Positions 1 through 12,248 of a DNA stretch of 64,000 bases are shown in pieces. Origin of the DNA: Scilla litardierei. Lineage: Eukaryota; Streptophyta; Magnoliopsida; Asparagales; Asparagaceae. Below the pieces are notes generated by a model. It made no database searches. It was not told where the DNA came from and saw nothing but the letters and a program-made list of their open reading frames with translations. The stretch's first letter is position 1; each line of letters opens with the position of its first letter. The stretch spans positions 170,204,807-170,268,806 of the forward strand of contig CM061141.1 of assembly GCA_030789695.1 (NCBI GenBank), given 5' to 3'. A program made the position numbers and the translations under genes.

Positions 1-534
1 GATTGCCATAATTGGCGGGCCATGAAGGCGGGGGAGTGATGGCCATTAAGTCTGGCCATGAAGTCGAGCCTTGATGGCTAGATGGCCATTTAAGTCGGAC
101 CATCATTGGCAAGTTATGGCCATGAAGATGGTTGCCATGTCTTACGAGCCATGATGGCTAAAATGATGGCCGTTAAGTTGGACCATCATTTCATCCACTA
201 TGAAAGTGGGTAGTCTTTTTGGGCCTTCGTATTGGGGGGAGAAGTGCGCCCCGCCCGTAGGATCCTTGGGCCGGGGCCCCAAGGCCGTAGTAGACCCGGT
301 CCGTTCAGGCCCAGTCAAAATAGCCCGATCAGCCATGATGTCACATCATGGCACATTATGAGGACGAGTCACCTATATGAGGGGAGGATGGTCATCATCC
401 ACCAGGGGGGGCTGGAGGATCCACAACGGAGGTATCACCAACTCCATCTTACACCTTCTTCCGCCTTTACATATTTCTCCTCCATAGCTCGGCTCGAGGA
501 TGGGGGCTCGGTCTCTCTGTGAATCGAGCCCGAT
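1..534. repeat. GC-rich LTR-like flank with gatggcca motifs
   Basis: The first 220 bases repeat variants of gatggcca and taagtcggaccatcat at irregular spacing. From 230 the sequence becomes GC-rich and leads into a segment homologous to the 3' half of the LTR at 1629-2545. It is probably the U3 part of a related LTR, but it does not match the U3 of that LTR, and its left end is outside the window or unrecognised. No coding potential is convincing. Confidence 0.35.
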
Positions 535-1151
535 CCCACCGAGCATCCCTCAGACAAGATCTGACTTTGGCATCAGAGGGGATTTGGTCAGAACCAAGGT
601 CCGACCCCCCTGACGAGCTCTTTCATCCATTTAGGTCCAGGAGTCCCCGCGGCGTGGAGGCTACCCCTCAGCGTCATCACAGCCGGAGCCGAGCGCCCTC
701 GTCCCCGAGCCCGTTCGTCTCCACCACCAGAAGATAGTCGCTCTGTCGAGGCCACCCCTCGACGCCAGGAGAGACCGAGGCCGAGCGCATCCATCCGAGC
801 CGAGGCTTCCCCTCAGCTCCACGCTGGCCGCACATCAAGCGAGACGACCGAGGCTACCCCTCGTTGTCTGACCGACCGAGGCCGAGCGCACCCATCCGAG
901 CGGAGGCTACCCCTCGGTGCCCGACCGTCCGAGGCCGAGCATCTTATACCGGGCCGAGGCTTCCCCTCAGCCCCCTTGAGGCCGAGGATCCAGACCCAGC
1001 CCAGCTGACGTACTCCACATCGTCTGCAACTCCGACTCGCGTCGCGTCTGCACGTATTCGACACACCCAAGGGACCCGAATCGGCCCCTTGACCACGTTG
1101 ACCGGGAAGTCCACGGTCAACGCTTCTGTAGTGAGAAAACACTCTGAAACA
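535..1151 (+). repeat. R/U5-like part of a left LTR
   Basis: This stretch matches 2116-2545 in order: a gaccaaggtccg-type block, several 'gaggcttcccctc' blocks, a ccttgaccacgttgaccggg block and the end 'aaaacactctgaaaca'. The left copy has about 200 extra bases of 'gaggctacccctc' repeats. It is read as the 3' portion of a left LTR paired with the LTR at 1629-2545. Confidence 0.55.
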
Positions 1152-1628
1152 CTCCCGATGGCGGTGGCACAGATCGACGAAGGCCACGACAAGACCTCTG
1201 GGGGCACCCCTGAAAGTTCACCCCCGTGCCGACGAATCGCTGAAGGAGGGCTACCCACCAGGCCAGGAGTAGCGTCGCGCTCCGGCCGACCCGAACCCGT
1301 GGCAGAGGAAGACGACATGAGGCAGAGCTCAGGCAGAATCGGGATCAGCGCAAAGAAGAAAACGACGGGATGGCGGCTCACAACCCACTCGGCTTCTCAA
1401 CCTAAGACGACCCCGCGAGCGGTGGGGATAAGCTTGCAGCTACACGTGGCAGCATCAGAGGACCGACGACGCTTCGGAGCCCGCGCCTTAAAAGTATCGA
1501 ACGGACCAACTCATGATGACGACTAATAAATGAGTCGGCATCGACTGACGAGCCTGTCAAAGTCGGCGGAAGTCACATCGGCCGAGCCGAACCGGCCGAG
1601 GCCGATCGACCCGACCAATGGGGGCAAT
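1152..1628 (+). mobile_element. Deleted interior of an LTR retrotransposon
   Basis: Only 477 bases separate the two LTR-like segments. There is no reverse transcriptase, integrase or gag motif. The right edge, just before the LTR start, carries a purine-rich 'aatgggggcaat' that could be a polypurine tract. This makes the element a large internal deletion derivative or a non-autonomous form. Confidence 0.45.
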
Positions 1629-2545
1629 TGTTACGCCTATTTGGCCGAAGCTCGAAAAACACGAGCCCAGAAACCCGACTGCCGATCAGAAGCCCATCTG
1701 CGTGATCTGGCCCACCCGACAAGGCCCTATAGAGGACCCCCGAATATCGATCCGACCTGGCCCTGATAGCGCGCTGGGCACTCGCCCACTCCAGCGGTAA
1801 CCGTTCCCCTGATCCCGCTACCACTTAATGGCTGTAATGGGGAGGTGCTGGCATGGCGCAGGGAGCGGCGACGGGGGGGCGGATTGAGGGGGCACGATCG
1901 AGGGCAGACGAGCGACGTGGGTCGGGGGCAATCACGGCGGGAGGTCTACAAAAGGGTTAGAAGGACGACTGGACGAGGGACCGCATCTCAGGTATCTAAA
2001 ACCTAAGGTACTCCATCAACGACCTAGTTCCCCCATTTCATCTCCTTCCTCCCCCGCTCGCGCCGTGAGACGCCGTTCCGATCTCCTCTCGAGTCGAACC
2101 GTCTCCGCCGGGCCTCCTCTTTCAGATCACTGTCTGACTTAGGCATCGGAGGGGATTTGGCCGGAACCAAGGTCCGGCCCCCCTGACAAGCGTTCTCGTC
2201 TACGCAGGAGGACATCAGATCCACGGGCCGAGGCTTCCCCTCCGCCCCTCGCTGGCCACATAACCAGCGAGACGATCGAGGCTACCCCTCGTCGTCCGAC
2301 CGCCGAGGCTGAGCACGTCCGTCCGAGGCCAAGCGTCTCAACTCGGGTTGAGGCTTCCCCTCGCCCTCCTTGAGACCGAGGACCCCGATTCGGCCCAGCC
2401 GACGCGCTCCACGTCGTCTGCAACTCCGACTCGCGTCTCGTCTGCACCGACTCGACACGCCCGAGGGACCCCCGCGGGCCCCTTGACCACGTTGACCGGG
2501 TTATCCACGGTCAACGCTTTTGTAGGGAGAAAACACTCTGAAACA
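1629..2545 (+). repeat. Right LTR of a deleted LTR element
   Basis: The 917-bp segment begins TGTTACGCC and ends CTCTGAAACA, so it has canonical TG...CA ends. Its 3' half is repeated at 535-1151. The base after it (gatcg, 2546-2550) is already satellite sequence, so the element sits at or in the edge of the AT-rich array. Family assignment (Gypsy-like) is inference from GC content and layout only. Confidence 0.6.
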
Positions 2546-5438
2546 GATCGTTTTATTAAATGATATGATATTTTGGATTAATTTTGTCTTCTCTTATTTT
2601 TCCAGTTGAATATGACGATCTCGCGTTCCAATGGACATTGTTGCTGTTTTTTGAGCTCGGGGCTATTTTCTACATTTTGTCGAAGATATGGATCTTTTTA
2701 TTACATTATATGATTTTTGTAGGCTAATTTTATCTTCCATTATTTTTCAGTTGAAGATGGCAATATCCTGCTTCCAATGGATATTTTTGTTGATATTTCT
2801 GAGCTCAGAACTAATTTCTACATTTTCTGTAAGATATAGACGTTTTATTAAATGATATGATTTTTCTATCCTAATTTTGTCTTCTTTATTTTTCAATTGA
2901 AGATGGCGATCTCCCGATTCCAACAGAAACTTTTTCGGATTTTTCGGACCTTGAGGCTATTTTCTGTGGTTTATTGTCAATATGGATATTTTTATTGATA
3001 TGATTTTTATAGCCTAAGTTTATTTTCTCTTATTATTCATTTGAAGATGGCTGTCTCCCAATTCCAACGGATATTTTTGCAGATTTTTTGAACTCGAGGC
3101 TATTTTCTGTATTTTTTTTGGAAGATATCAATTGTTTTATTAAATGAAATGATTTTTAGCTTAATTTTTTCTTCTCTTCTTATTTTTCGGTGATGATGGT
3201 GATCTCCCCATACAAACAAATATTTTCGCAGATTTTTCTGTGCTATGGCCTATTTTCTGTATTATCTGGAAGATATCGATTGTGTTATTAAATGATATGA
3301 TTTTTGGGCCTAATTTTGTCTTTTCTTTTCTTCGTTAAATTTGGATATCTCCCTGTCCTGACGGATATTTTTTCAGATTTTTCTGAGCTCGAGGATATTT
3401 TCTACATTTTATGGAAATAAGAATCTGTAAATGAAATGATATTTATTGCCAAATGTTATCTTCTCTTATTTTTCAGTTGAACATGGCAATCTCCTGGTTA
3501 CAACAGAAATTTTTCCGGATTTTCTGAGCTTGTTTCTATTTTCTTTATTTTATAGAAGATATGTATCTTTTTATTAAATGATATGATTTTGATAGCTTAA
3601 GTTTGTCTTCTATTATTTTTAAGTTGAAAATGACGATCCCCCGGTTCCAATAGACATTTTTGCGGATTTTTTTGAGCTTCGAGCTATTTTCTACAAATTA
3701 TGGAATATATGGATCTTTTTATTAAATGATATGATTTTTTATCCTAAGTTTGTTTTTTCTTATTTTCCAGTTAAAGATGGCGATTTTTATATTAAATGAA
3801 ATGATTTTTTGGCTTAATTTTGTCTTCTCTTATATTTCAGTTGAAGATGGCATTCTCTCGGTGCCAAAGGAAATTTTTGCGGATTTTTTTGAGCTCCGGG
3901 CTATTTTCCACATTTTCTCGAAAATATGGAACGTTTATTAAATGATATAATTTTTGGCCTAATGTTTGTCTTCTCTTAATTTCCAGTTGAATTTGGCAAT
4001 CTCCGGTTCCCACGGATATTTTTACAGATATTTCTTAGATCCGTGTTTTGTTTCCATATTTTCTGGAATATATGGATCGTTTTATTAAATGATATCAGAG
4101 AATACAAAATTAGGTCGAAAAATGTCCGTTAGAACCGGGAAATCACCATCTTCAACTGAAAAATAAGAGAAGACAAAATTCGAAACAAGGAAATCACCAT
4201 CTTCAACTTTAAAAATGTCTGTTGTGACTGGGATATCGCCCTCTTCAACTGAAAAGATTTTTATATATCATTTTCTGAGCTTGGTGCTAATTAAACATTT
4301 TATGAAGGATATGGATCTTTTTATTAATTAATATGATTTTTCTATCCTAAATTATTCTTCTCTTATTTTCTAATTGAAGATAACGATCATTTTATTAAAC
4401 GATATGATTTTTAGGCTAACTTTATCTTCTCTTATATTCCAATTGAAGATGGCGATCACCCGGTTCGAACTGAGATTTTTGCGGATTTTTCTGAGCTTCG
4501 GCTTACTTTTCACATTTTTGGAATATATAGATCGTTTTATTAAATAATATGATATTTTGGCCAATTTTGTCTTCTCTTATTTTTTCAGTTGAAGGTTGCC
4601 GTCTCTTGGTTCCAACGGACAGTTTTTCGGATTTTTCTGAGCTCGGGATTATTTTCTACATTTTCTGGAAGATATGGATCTTTTTATTACATTAAATGAT
4701 TTTTGTAGCCTAATTTTGTCTTCGCTTATTTTTTCAGTTGAAGATGGAAATTTCCCGGTTCCAATGTACATTTTGGCCGATATTTCTGAACTCTGTACTA
4801 TTTTCTACATTTTCCATAAGATTTGGATCTTTTTAATAAATGAAATGATTTTTCTAGCCTAATTTTGTCTTCTCTTATTTTTCAATTGATGATGGCGATC
4901 ATCTCCTGGTTCCAACGAAAATTTTTGCGGATTTTTTGAACTCGAGACTATTTTCTACAATTTATTATAGATATGGATTTTTTATTAAAGATATGTTTTT
5001 ATTGCCTACGTTTATCTTCTCTTATTTTTCACATGAAAATGACGGTTTCCCGGTTCCAACGGAAATCTTTGCAGATTTTTCTGACATCGGGGCTATTTTC
5101 TGTATTTTCTGGAAGATAACGATCGTTTTACTAAATGCTATGTTTTTTGTCTAAGTTTGTCTTCTCTTAGATTTTTCGTTGATGATGGTGATCTCCCAGT
5201 TACCACAGATATTTTTGAGGATTTTTCTGAGCTCTAGGCTATTTTCTGTATTATCTGGAAGATATCGATCGTTAAATTAAATGATATGGTATTATGTCCT
5301 AGATTTGTCCTCTTTGTTTTTCGTTAAATTTTGAGCTCTCCCAGTTTTTGACGGATATTTTTGCGGATTTTTCTGAGCTCGGGGATATTTTTCCAATTTT
5401 TATGGAAAATAAGAATCTTTATATTAAATGATATGTTT
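2546..5438 (+). repeat. AT-rich satellite array, about 146-bp monomer
   Basis: About 20 diverged head-to-tail monomers. Landmarks in each are ttttattaaatgatatga, then cttctcttatttttcagttg, then aagatggcgatctcccggtt, then gcggatttttctgagctcg, then ctattttctacattttctgg. Landmarks recur about every 143-149 bases. A short stretch near 4097-4258 is in the opposite orientation. The array resumes at 13892 beyond an inserted Copia element. The ttttcag/ttgaagatgg border resembles a splice acceptor plus exon, but no continuous gene is present. Confidence 0.85.
5431..5438. other. Left target-site duplication of the Copia element
   Basis: atatgttt directly precedes the 5' LTR (TGTGAATGG) and the same eight bases directly follow the 3' LTR at 13892-13899. 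Confidence 0.65.
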
Positions 5439-5579
5439 TGTGAATGGAAATACCAAAGTCGGTTAGGATTGCAGGAATCTTAGCGATATGCCCATATCTA
5501 TGTATTCTATATGTCTACTCTCCTACCATGCCTATAAATAAAGGGCTGGGGATTCCTCCCCAGTAGTTGATTCATAACA
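5439..5579 (+). repeat. Copia 5' LTR
   Basis: Begins TGTGAATGGAAATACC and ends GATTCATAACA. It pairs with 13751-13891, same length. It contains a TATA-like tataaata at about 5533-5540. The sequence just after it (cgttatgagcacg, 5580-5592) is the likely primer-binding region. Confidence 0.85.
5533..5540 (+). promoter_or_regulatory. TATA-like box in the Copia 5' LTR
   Basis: tataaata lies about 40 bases before the LTR end, the usual place for the U3 promoter in such a short LTR. The 3' LTR copy reads tataagta. Confidence 0.5.
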
Positions 5580-7149
5580 CGTTATGAGCACGAGCCTCTA
5601 GAAAATTTTCCACAAAATTTTTTTTCGTTCGTTGCGAAGGCAAAGTGAGACGAGAGATCCACGTGCACTGTGCAAGGCTTCCTCAATCGAGCGTCGTCAT
5701 CCACGTAGGGCTTCGTTCAACCATTGCTATATCCGAAGGACGGATATAGAGGTAAAAATTGCTTAAAACGTTGTTTTTAATCAACGTATGATTGTTCTAC
5801 CCCTAGATCTCGCAAGATCGATATGGGGATTCGTTTGATCGCCCAAATTCCCAAAAATCAAATTTTTAGGGTTTTTCTTGTGTAAACCCTAACCCATACC
5901 CGCCGACGGCCTAGCCGGCGGCCATCTTCCCCCCCTGCAGGGGGCGGCGTCCCCCATACCGTCGACCCCCCCTGCAGGGGGGCGGCCGACCCCCTTCCAC
6001 CGTCGTCCGGCGGCTGTAAAGGGGCGGCGGCGGCTAACCCTAGCCGTCGCCCCCAAAACCCTACTGGGTATCGAGCCCAGATTAAAAAAAATTTTGCGGG
6101 CCTAAAGCCCGCATGCAAACTGTGGGTCTCAGGCCTGCAGGCCTTATTTCAAAAAAAAATTTTGACTGCGGGCCTGAAGCCCGCAGGCCAGTTTTTCTTC
6201 AAAAGAAAGAAAGAAAGAAAAAACGGGGGGCGAAGGCTAAAAATAAGCCTTAAAAGACTTTTTGGGCTAAAAATTAATTATAAAGGACGTTTGTGGGCCT
6301 AAAAATTTGTGAAAAATCACGGTATATTATAGGGCTATATGTGGACATATAAGGGATTATTGGGGACTATTTGGGGTTATTGGGGATGAATTTAAAAAGG
6401 AAAAACCTCTTCCTGTTACAAAGAACATGTTAAATTATTGAGCTCTTTTCTAATTCTTTGGACAAACCCAAATTTTAACAACCTTTTGCATTAAATGATT
6501 TCTTCTGTAAAATCATCTATACATGCTTTGCATCACTGGCTTATTCTGTGGATAATATATGCGTGGTTATGCATTATATTTAAACTTAATAATTAGGACG
6601 ATCCTGCGCCCGCTCTGCCTTTAGTCAGCTAACCGAACGGTGTATGACGTTGCCCAGTGGTCCACTAATTATTAAGTAATTAATTTGTTTATCTATCTCT
6701 GCGAATATTAAATGCCTGTGATGCTTGTGATGAAAATGTCTGATGACAATGTTTGATAAGCACAAATTTTCCGCTTGGATGGCTAATTGTGGTTTTTGGA
6801 TCGGCTGTTTTAAGTCCCACGTTTTATTTTCCTGCACTTTTCTTTTACTTTTGAGAGAAATTGTAGTGAGGAAATTTTGTAAATGTCCAAGACCGAAGAC
6901 CATTTTTCATGGAGATGGATGCCACAATTGAAGCTGAAGATCTTATATGAGACCCACGGAGGTTTTCAAAGTTGTAATTTCTTTTTAAAGCTTTCATTTG
7001 TGTAATACAGACTGTAATGGGACTTTGGACTATTATTTATGTGGGACTGGCCGATCCACGCAATTAGCCATTCATATTAAAATTGCCTCCACATGAAAAT
7101 GTTTGTGTTTAAATTATAATTCATGCATATTTGTGCTCTGCTAGATAAA
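5580..7149 (+). other. Copia leader, non-coding
   Basis: Untranslated leader between 5' LTR and gag. It contains a GC-rich stretch (about 5890-6060) with repeated cctgcaggggg blocks, and 'gcgggcct(a/g)aagcccgca' blocks near 6097-6190. No convincing reading frame. Confidence 0.6.
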
Positions 7150-8104
7150 ATGGCTAAAATCGCAAGTGTCGATTTCAAGTGATGGATGCATCAAGAAGAA
7201 ACTACCTGAGCTGGCAGCTCGTTGTGAAGTTTCATCTGCGGGCAAAGTCCCTCATTTCTGCTGTGACTAATAATGTAAATGTAAGGGATACAGAAAAGGC
7301 GCAAGCCATTATCTATATTCACCGCCATGTGGACAAGACCCTAAAGGCTGAATACCTTATGGTCGAAGATCCATTTAAGCTATGGACTGCCCTTGAGGAT
7401 AGGTATAAACATCAGAAAGATGTTATACTCCCAAAGGCACGATATGAGTGGGAGAACCTGAGACTGCAGGATTTTAAGTCCATTGCTAAGTACAACTCAG
7501 CACAGCATCACCTCACGCCTGAAGTTGTGTAGTGAAAAAGTCTCAGAAGATCGCAGCTGGAAATGACATATACGTCCTTCCATGAAAAAGATGCGATACA
7601 AATGCAGCAATACCGTGAACGCAAGTTCACCAAATATTCTGAGCTGTTGTCATATTTACTCATGGCTGAACAAAACATAGAGTTTCTTCTCGCCACTCAC
7701 AACATGCGCCCGCTGGCACTGCCCCCTCCCAGAAGCTCATAATGCCTCTTCTTCTCGAAAGAAGAGGGACAACAAACGAAAAGAAAGACCACATAATGGG
7801 GGATATAACAAAAGGGCTAGGGGCCAAGTCCAGCAACGAAGAAATGAAAGTAAGCGGAAGTTCACTTGGCGCAGAAATGACAAAAAATAGAGATGATGCA
7901 CCCCCTCCCAAGAGGGAATGGGAAGACCAGTGCCGTAGCTTTGGCATGAAAGGCCACTGGTCCAGAGTGCGCAGAACTCCGTAGCATCTCCAGGATTTGT
8001 ATAAAGAGAACAACAAAAATAAAGCTGAAACAAACCTGATGACCTCTGATGCTCCAGTCAAGTTTACAGCTGACGACTTCGAACATGATGACCTGCTTGA
8101 TTAG
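7150..8104 (+). pseudogene. Copia gag (UBN2-type) pseudogene
   Basis: Gag packages the element RNA into cytoplasmic particles. The relic begins at ATG 7150 (MAKIAS) but meets a stop after ten codons. The canonical Copia gag order then follows in shifting frames: NYLSWQL, KAQAIIYIHRHVD, EYLMVEDPFKLWTALEDRY, HQKDVILPKARYEWENLRLQ and YRERKFTKYSELLSYLLMAEQ. A zinc-knuckle remnant (C-S-F-G-M-K-G-H-W) has lost its later cysteines. A typical gag C-terminus (TADDFEHDDLLD) ends at a stop near 8104. Stops and frameshifts around 7180, 7532 and 7740 make it non-functional. Confidence 0.8.
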
Positions 8105-8277
8105 CCTTCTACCTTAGCAAACTATTTAGAACATTTCATGTTATTAGAGCTTTCATATTATGTAATTTGATTTTGAATGAAAATGTTTATCTGAAAATGC
8201 ATGTGCCTATACGATTCATCTTTTAATAGATGAACTGCTCTCATGACTGATTAGTAGACAATAAACACATACGATCT
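8105..8277 (+). other. Copia gag-pol junction, non-coding relic
   Basis: AT-rich sequence between gag and protease remnants with no readable domain; decayed element sequence. Confidence 0.4.
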
Positions 8278-9510
8278 TTGTATACAAAGCACAACATCAG
8301 GGCCATATTGAAGATCCAGGGATTGCAACACTGTTGCCCCCTAAATGACACGGAAACAAAAATAAAGGATGCAGTAATCTCTCCGAATTTCAAAATAAAC
8401 TTTCTAAAGTTTCAGGACATCCATTTCAACGGATTCCATTTGGAAACAGCAGATGTAAATGAAAAACAAATTACTGTATATAGCATCTCAAGAAAAGGAT
8501 TAAAATCCATACTTGAACGTTTTAGGAGCCTTACAGGCCTCAACCATATAAAGATTCGGAGAAAGGAAGCGAAATTAAACGAAGCAGCTGAAGTGCCCGA
8601 CATCAGCCAAGTTTTTACTCTGGCATGATAGACTTGGCCACCCTATATCAGTGATGATGCACCGCATCTTATCCTATGGGTATGACTTGAAGAACCAGAA
8701 GATTCTTCAGACGGGAGAATTCCCTCGCATCCCTTGCTACAAGGGAAAACTAATTACAAGGCCATCTCTACGAAAAGTTGAAAAAGAATCTACATGGTTC
8801 CTCAAAAAGAATATAAGAAAATAGATGTGGATAAAATCCACTCCCTAGTGGGCTATTTCGGTACTTCATTGTACTGATAAATGCATCCTTAGAATATTCG
8901 TATGTGTGTCTACTACAGACCCGCAACTTAGCTTTTCCAAAGCTATTGGCACAAAAATAAAAATGTTGCAGGCACATTTCCCAGACAATCAAATATGGAA
9001 AATAAGTCTGGTTAATGTTGGGAAATATATCTCCCGGTCATTTCAAGATTACTACCAAGCAACGGGAATAGAAAATGAACATACAGTGCCACATGTTCAT
9101 ACCCAAAATGGGTCGGCAGAGTCTTTGGTAAGTAGACTCCACTGGATTGAATGTCCATTAAATCCCGATTACCGATGGATGCACGGGGACATGCAAATTC
9201 TGCATGCTGCATCGTAATAAAAGACTCACTGGAGGTCAGAGTCTCCAATGCAACTTGCATATGGAATGCCACCGAACATTTCTCACCTGAGAATCTTCGG
9301 TCGCGCAATTTAAATCCCCATTGCACCACCACAGAGGACCAAAACGGTCCTTAACGTCGCCTAGGTATCCATCAGGGTTTGACTCACCCTCACTTATAAG
9401 ATACCTAGAACCCCAAACGGGGGACGCATTTAAGGCACACCTTGAAGACTGTGATCTCGATGAGACGAGTTTGCCCAAAATAGGCCCAGATACTGGAAAA
9501 TCTGGCGCGA
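8278..9510 (+). pseudogene. Copia protease-integrase pseudogene
   Basis: The first part reads like the end of Copia protease and the linker to integrase (LKFQDIHFNGFHLET). Integrase follows with WHDRLGHP (8621-8644, part of the HHCC finger), then NQKILQTGEFPRIPCYKGKL. The core is recognisable by HVHTQNGSAESLVSRL (about 9089-9136). The catalytic D and E of the usual DNxGEFxS motif are replaced (LVNVGKYIS), so the enzyme is dead as well as frameshifted. The C-terminal part (GFDSPSLIRYLEPQTGD) runs to about 9510. Confidence 0.78.
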
Positions 9511-10042
9511 AGCAAATTATAAGGTGGGATACAAAAAGCTTGACCCACTATGATCCGGTAACAATACAATGTGAAGATGAGATTATGAAGATCCTCCACA
9601 TACAGAACACAGTTCGCAAATTACCGAAATCATTTTCCGACAACCAGAATATTGTCGGATCACACATCCCTGCTGTAAATACTCCAGCTAGGTTGACATC
9701 CCCGAGAATGGATGCAATCCACCAGCAGCAGAAGTGGCTACTCCTCAACAGAAAAGAGGCAAACCAACAGGCTCCAAGGACAAAAATAAAAGAACAAAGA
9801 AACATACCTGGAGACCTTGAGACAATACTACCACAAGATAATGAGCTCATGTCCACACCCTCACCCCTTCCTGGAATCCACTGCAGGGGAAATGCCTGGA
9901 AAAACTGAAATTGAAAGTAAATGTTGTACGTACTGGGGAGGTGTTGGACAGAAAGAACATAAGTCGACAATATATTCACGTATCATATTGACATATACAT
10001 CGCAAAAGCGATGATTTTTATAAATTATCGTTACATACTCCG
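9511..10042 (+). other. Copia pol linker relic
   Basis: Low-conservation linker between integrase and reverse transcriptase in Copia pol. A frame is open in parts but has no recognised motif; stops at 9908 and beyond. Confidence 0.4.
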
Positions 10043-10317
10043 TTGCTAGAATGCAAACGTAGAGATTGGCCATATGTGGAAGAGGCAATAAAAGATGAGC
10101 TGGACTTACTTCTGAAATGTGAAATGTTCGGACCTGAAGTCCAGACACCAAAAGGTGTCAAACCCGTGGATAAAATAAAGTATTGCACACATAAGAAAAA
10201 TAAATACAAAATTGTATGCTATAAGGTACAACCTATAGCCCAAGGAAAATTTCGCTGAAAATATGGATCAAACAAATTAAAATGAGAATGTCTCGTAAAT
10301 GATGCATCAGTCTCCCT
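10043..10317 (+). pseudogene. Copia reverse transcriptase, 5' part, pseudogene
   Basis: Reads as the start of Copia RT: WPYVEEAIKDELDLL, then FGPEVQTPKGVKPV, then CYKVQPIAQGK (normally RYKARLVAQG). A stop follows at 10258. Continuity with the rest of RT is broken by the solo LTR that begins at 10318. Positions 10313-10317 (tccct) are the left TSD of that LTR. Confidence 0.78.
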
Positions 10318-12243
10318 TGCTGGATCCTGTGGATGGCAAACAACACTAGAAGGGGGGGTTGAATAGTGTTGTATAAAGATAAAACTTTTTCGTTCTTTAA
10401 TCAATCAACACAAAACAAAACCTTCTAATGTTGCCTAAGAAACCAAGTAGAGTGATCTACGCTTGGTTCTTAATCAACTTAATTAATCTTCAAAACAAGT
10501 CAGAGATAAAACTCTTCTGGTAGTCGACTCCCTAAGAACAGTAGTCGACTCCCAGAGGGAAATTAAGCACAGCTCAGTTAAATAAATACTTAATGAAGAT
10601 ATATAAGATTTCACAGAAGTATAAGAGAGAAGCAGATACAGAAATTGATCTTGCAATATATTATGAATGAGTTACAAATGTAATACTCAATGAATCAAGA
10701 TAAACAAAGTAGAGATAAACAATCACAGAGAGAATCAAACGCAAACACAAGGATTTTTATCCTGGTTCCCCACAACCCTGGGTACGTCCAGTCCCCGACC
10801 AATCCGGTACGAGATTTCCACTATTGCCTTAGCAATACAAATACCTAGCCTCAACTAGGATTTCCGACCACCTAGACTTGTCTAGGATTTTACCCTTGCC
10901 TCACAACCCGAGGACTTTACCTTGCCTCACAATCCGAGGACTTTTCACAAACACCTTGCCTACAACAAGGATTTACTCACCACCTAGCCTTCAACTAGGA
11001 TTTACAAACCTTTTGACGATTTACAAAAAAACTATAGCAACTTGATGAAGCCCTTGTGTATGTGATTGCTATAGGAGTAGATTTGATCTCAAAAATATAG
11101 AACTTAAAAGCTTTGGAGATCAAAAATTAAACTCAGTTTAAATCTCGTTAAAATATAACTTTAAAAACAGAGATTAAACAAGTTTAAAAAAAAATTCTTT
11201 TAGCCAATATATATGTTATGAATAATGTGGCTAAAAGAAATAGAAAACCTTTTGATCAAATAGAATATAGAATGTAAAATTGATCAAAGGAAATAACTTG
11301 AAATTGATTATCTAAAATCTTAGCACTTGGGCTTTATAGAGATCAATATTCAAGACTTGATCTTTGAAAGAATATAGATGAGAAAGCACAAAGATCAAAA
11401 AGAAAAACTTGAACTTTGCATCTCTAAAAATAAAAGCTTTAAGCTTTGGAGACAAATTCAAGTTGGTGTTAGGCCAATAAATAAAATCAACAAAACAATT
11501 TTCAGCACAGAAAATTAGAACAAGGCCTAAAAGACTTTTAAATAAAATAGGAGAGCTTTGAGAACTTTGAGCAAATAATTTAGATGAGAAATTTTTCTTG
11601 TGTCAAATCCAAGCTCAATACCTCTATTTAAAAGGATGAAAAGTCATTTCAAAAAATTTGAAATTTGAAATTTGAAATTCAAATAATTTCCAAATATGTT
11701 TGCATTAGTCAAGGAGATTGAAATTTGAATTTTGAAATTTGAATTTCAAATAATTTCCAAATATGTTTGCATTTGAAATTTGAAATTTGAAATTCAAATT
11801 ATTTCCAAAATATTTTTCCAACATTTATAAGCATTTAAACAAGGAGACTTTTGAAAAATAATTTCAAATTCATTTATATGCAACAATTAAAACGATTTTG
11901 AAAATCTAACCGTTTAACCCATATGCTGGAATGTCTTCTGGTAGTCGACTCCCAGTATGATGGTAGTCGACTCCCAGAGCCATTTCCAGTATGGGCTTTT
12001 GGGCTCGAAAACTTAGGAAAAAAATATTTAAAAACATTGTTGGCTTCATTTGGATTTGACTTGATTTGCTCCTTGCACATTTGAGCTCGTATCATTCATA
12101 GCTCTCATTTGTGCAATGCATCTTTGCTTCATACGCTATTATTAAAAATACATTTCCTGCACACAAACTCGATGAAAATATTAGTAGCATAATATGTTGC
12201 TCATCATCAAAATAACCACGGGGTGGAGACTCGATTTCCAACA
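10318..12243 (-). mobile_element. Solo LTR of a SIRE/Maximus-type Copia element
   Basis: A 1926-bp segment with TG...CA ends flanked by an exact 5-bp duplication tccct (10313-10317 and 12244-12248). On the minus strand it starts TGTTGGAAATCGAGTC. The caacactag/gaagggggg block near its other end and the 'ggttccccacaaccctgggt' block (10773) with repeated 'cctagcc...actaggatt' blocks are typical of SIRE/Maximus LTRs as I know them. There is no internal region, so it is a solo LTR left by LTR-LTR recombination. It contains two pairs of 'gtagtcgactccc' (10522-10552, 11940-11979). Confidence 0.75.
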
Positions 12244-12248
12244 TCCCT

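Noticed and set aside
2546..5438. Repeated VEDG-type reading frames after ttttcag, resembling exons
   Set aside because: Frames are short, differ from monomer to monomer and follow the tandem repeat; no continuous gene.
5873..5893. Telomere-like aaaccctaaccc
   Set aside because: Only about one and a half units, within a GC-rich retrotransposon leader.
5858..6118. Minus-strand 86-codon frame in the Copia leader
   Set aside because: Low complexity, made of cctgcagggg blocks, antisense to the element, no domain.
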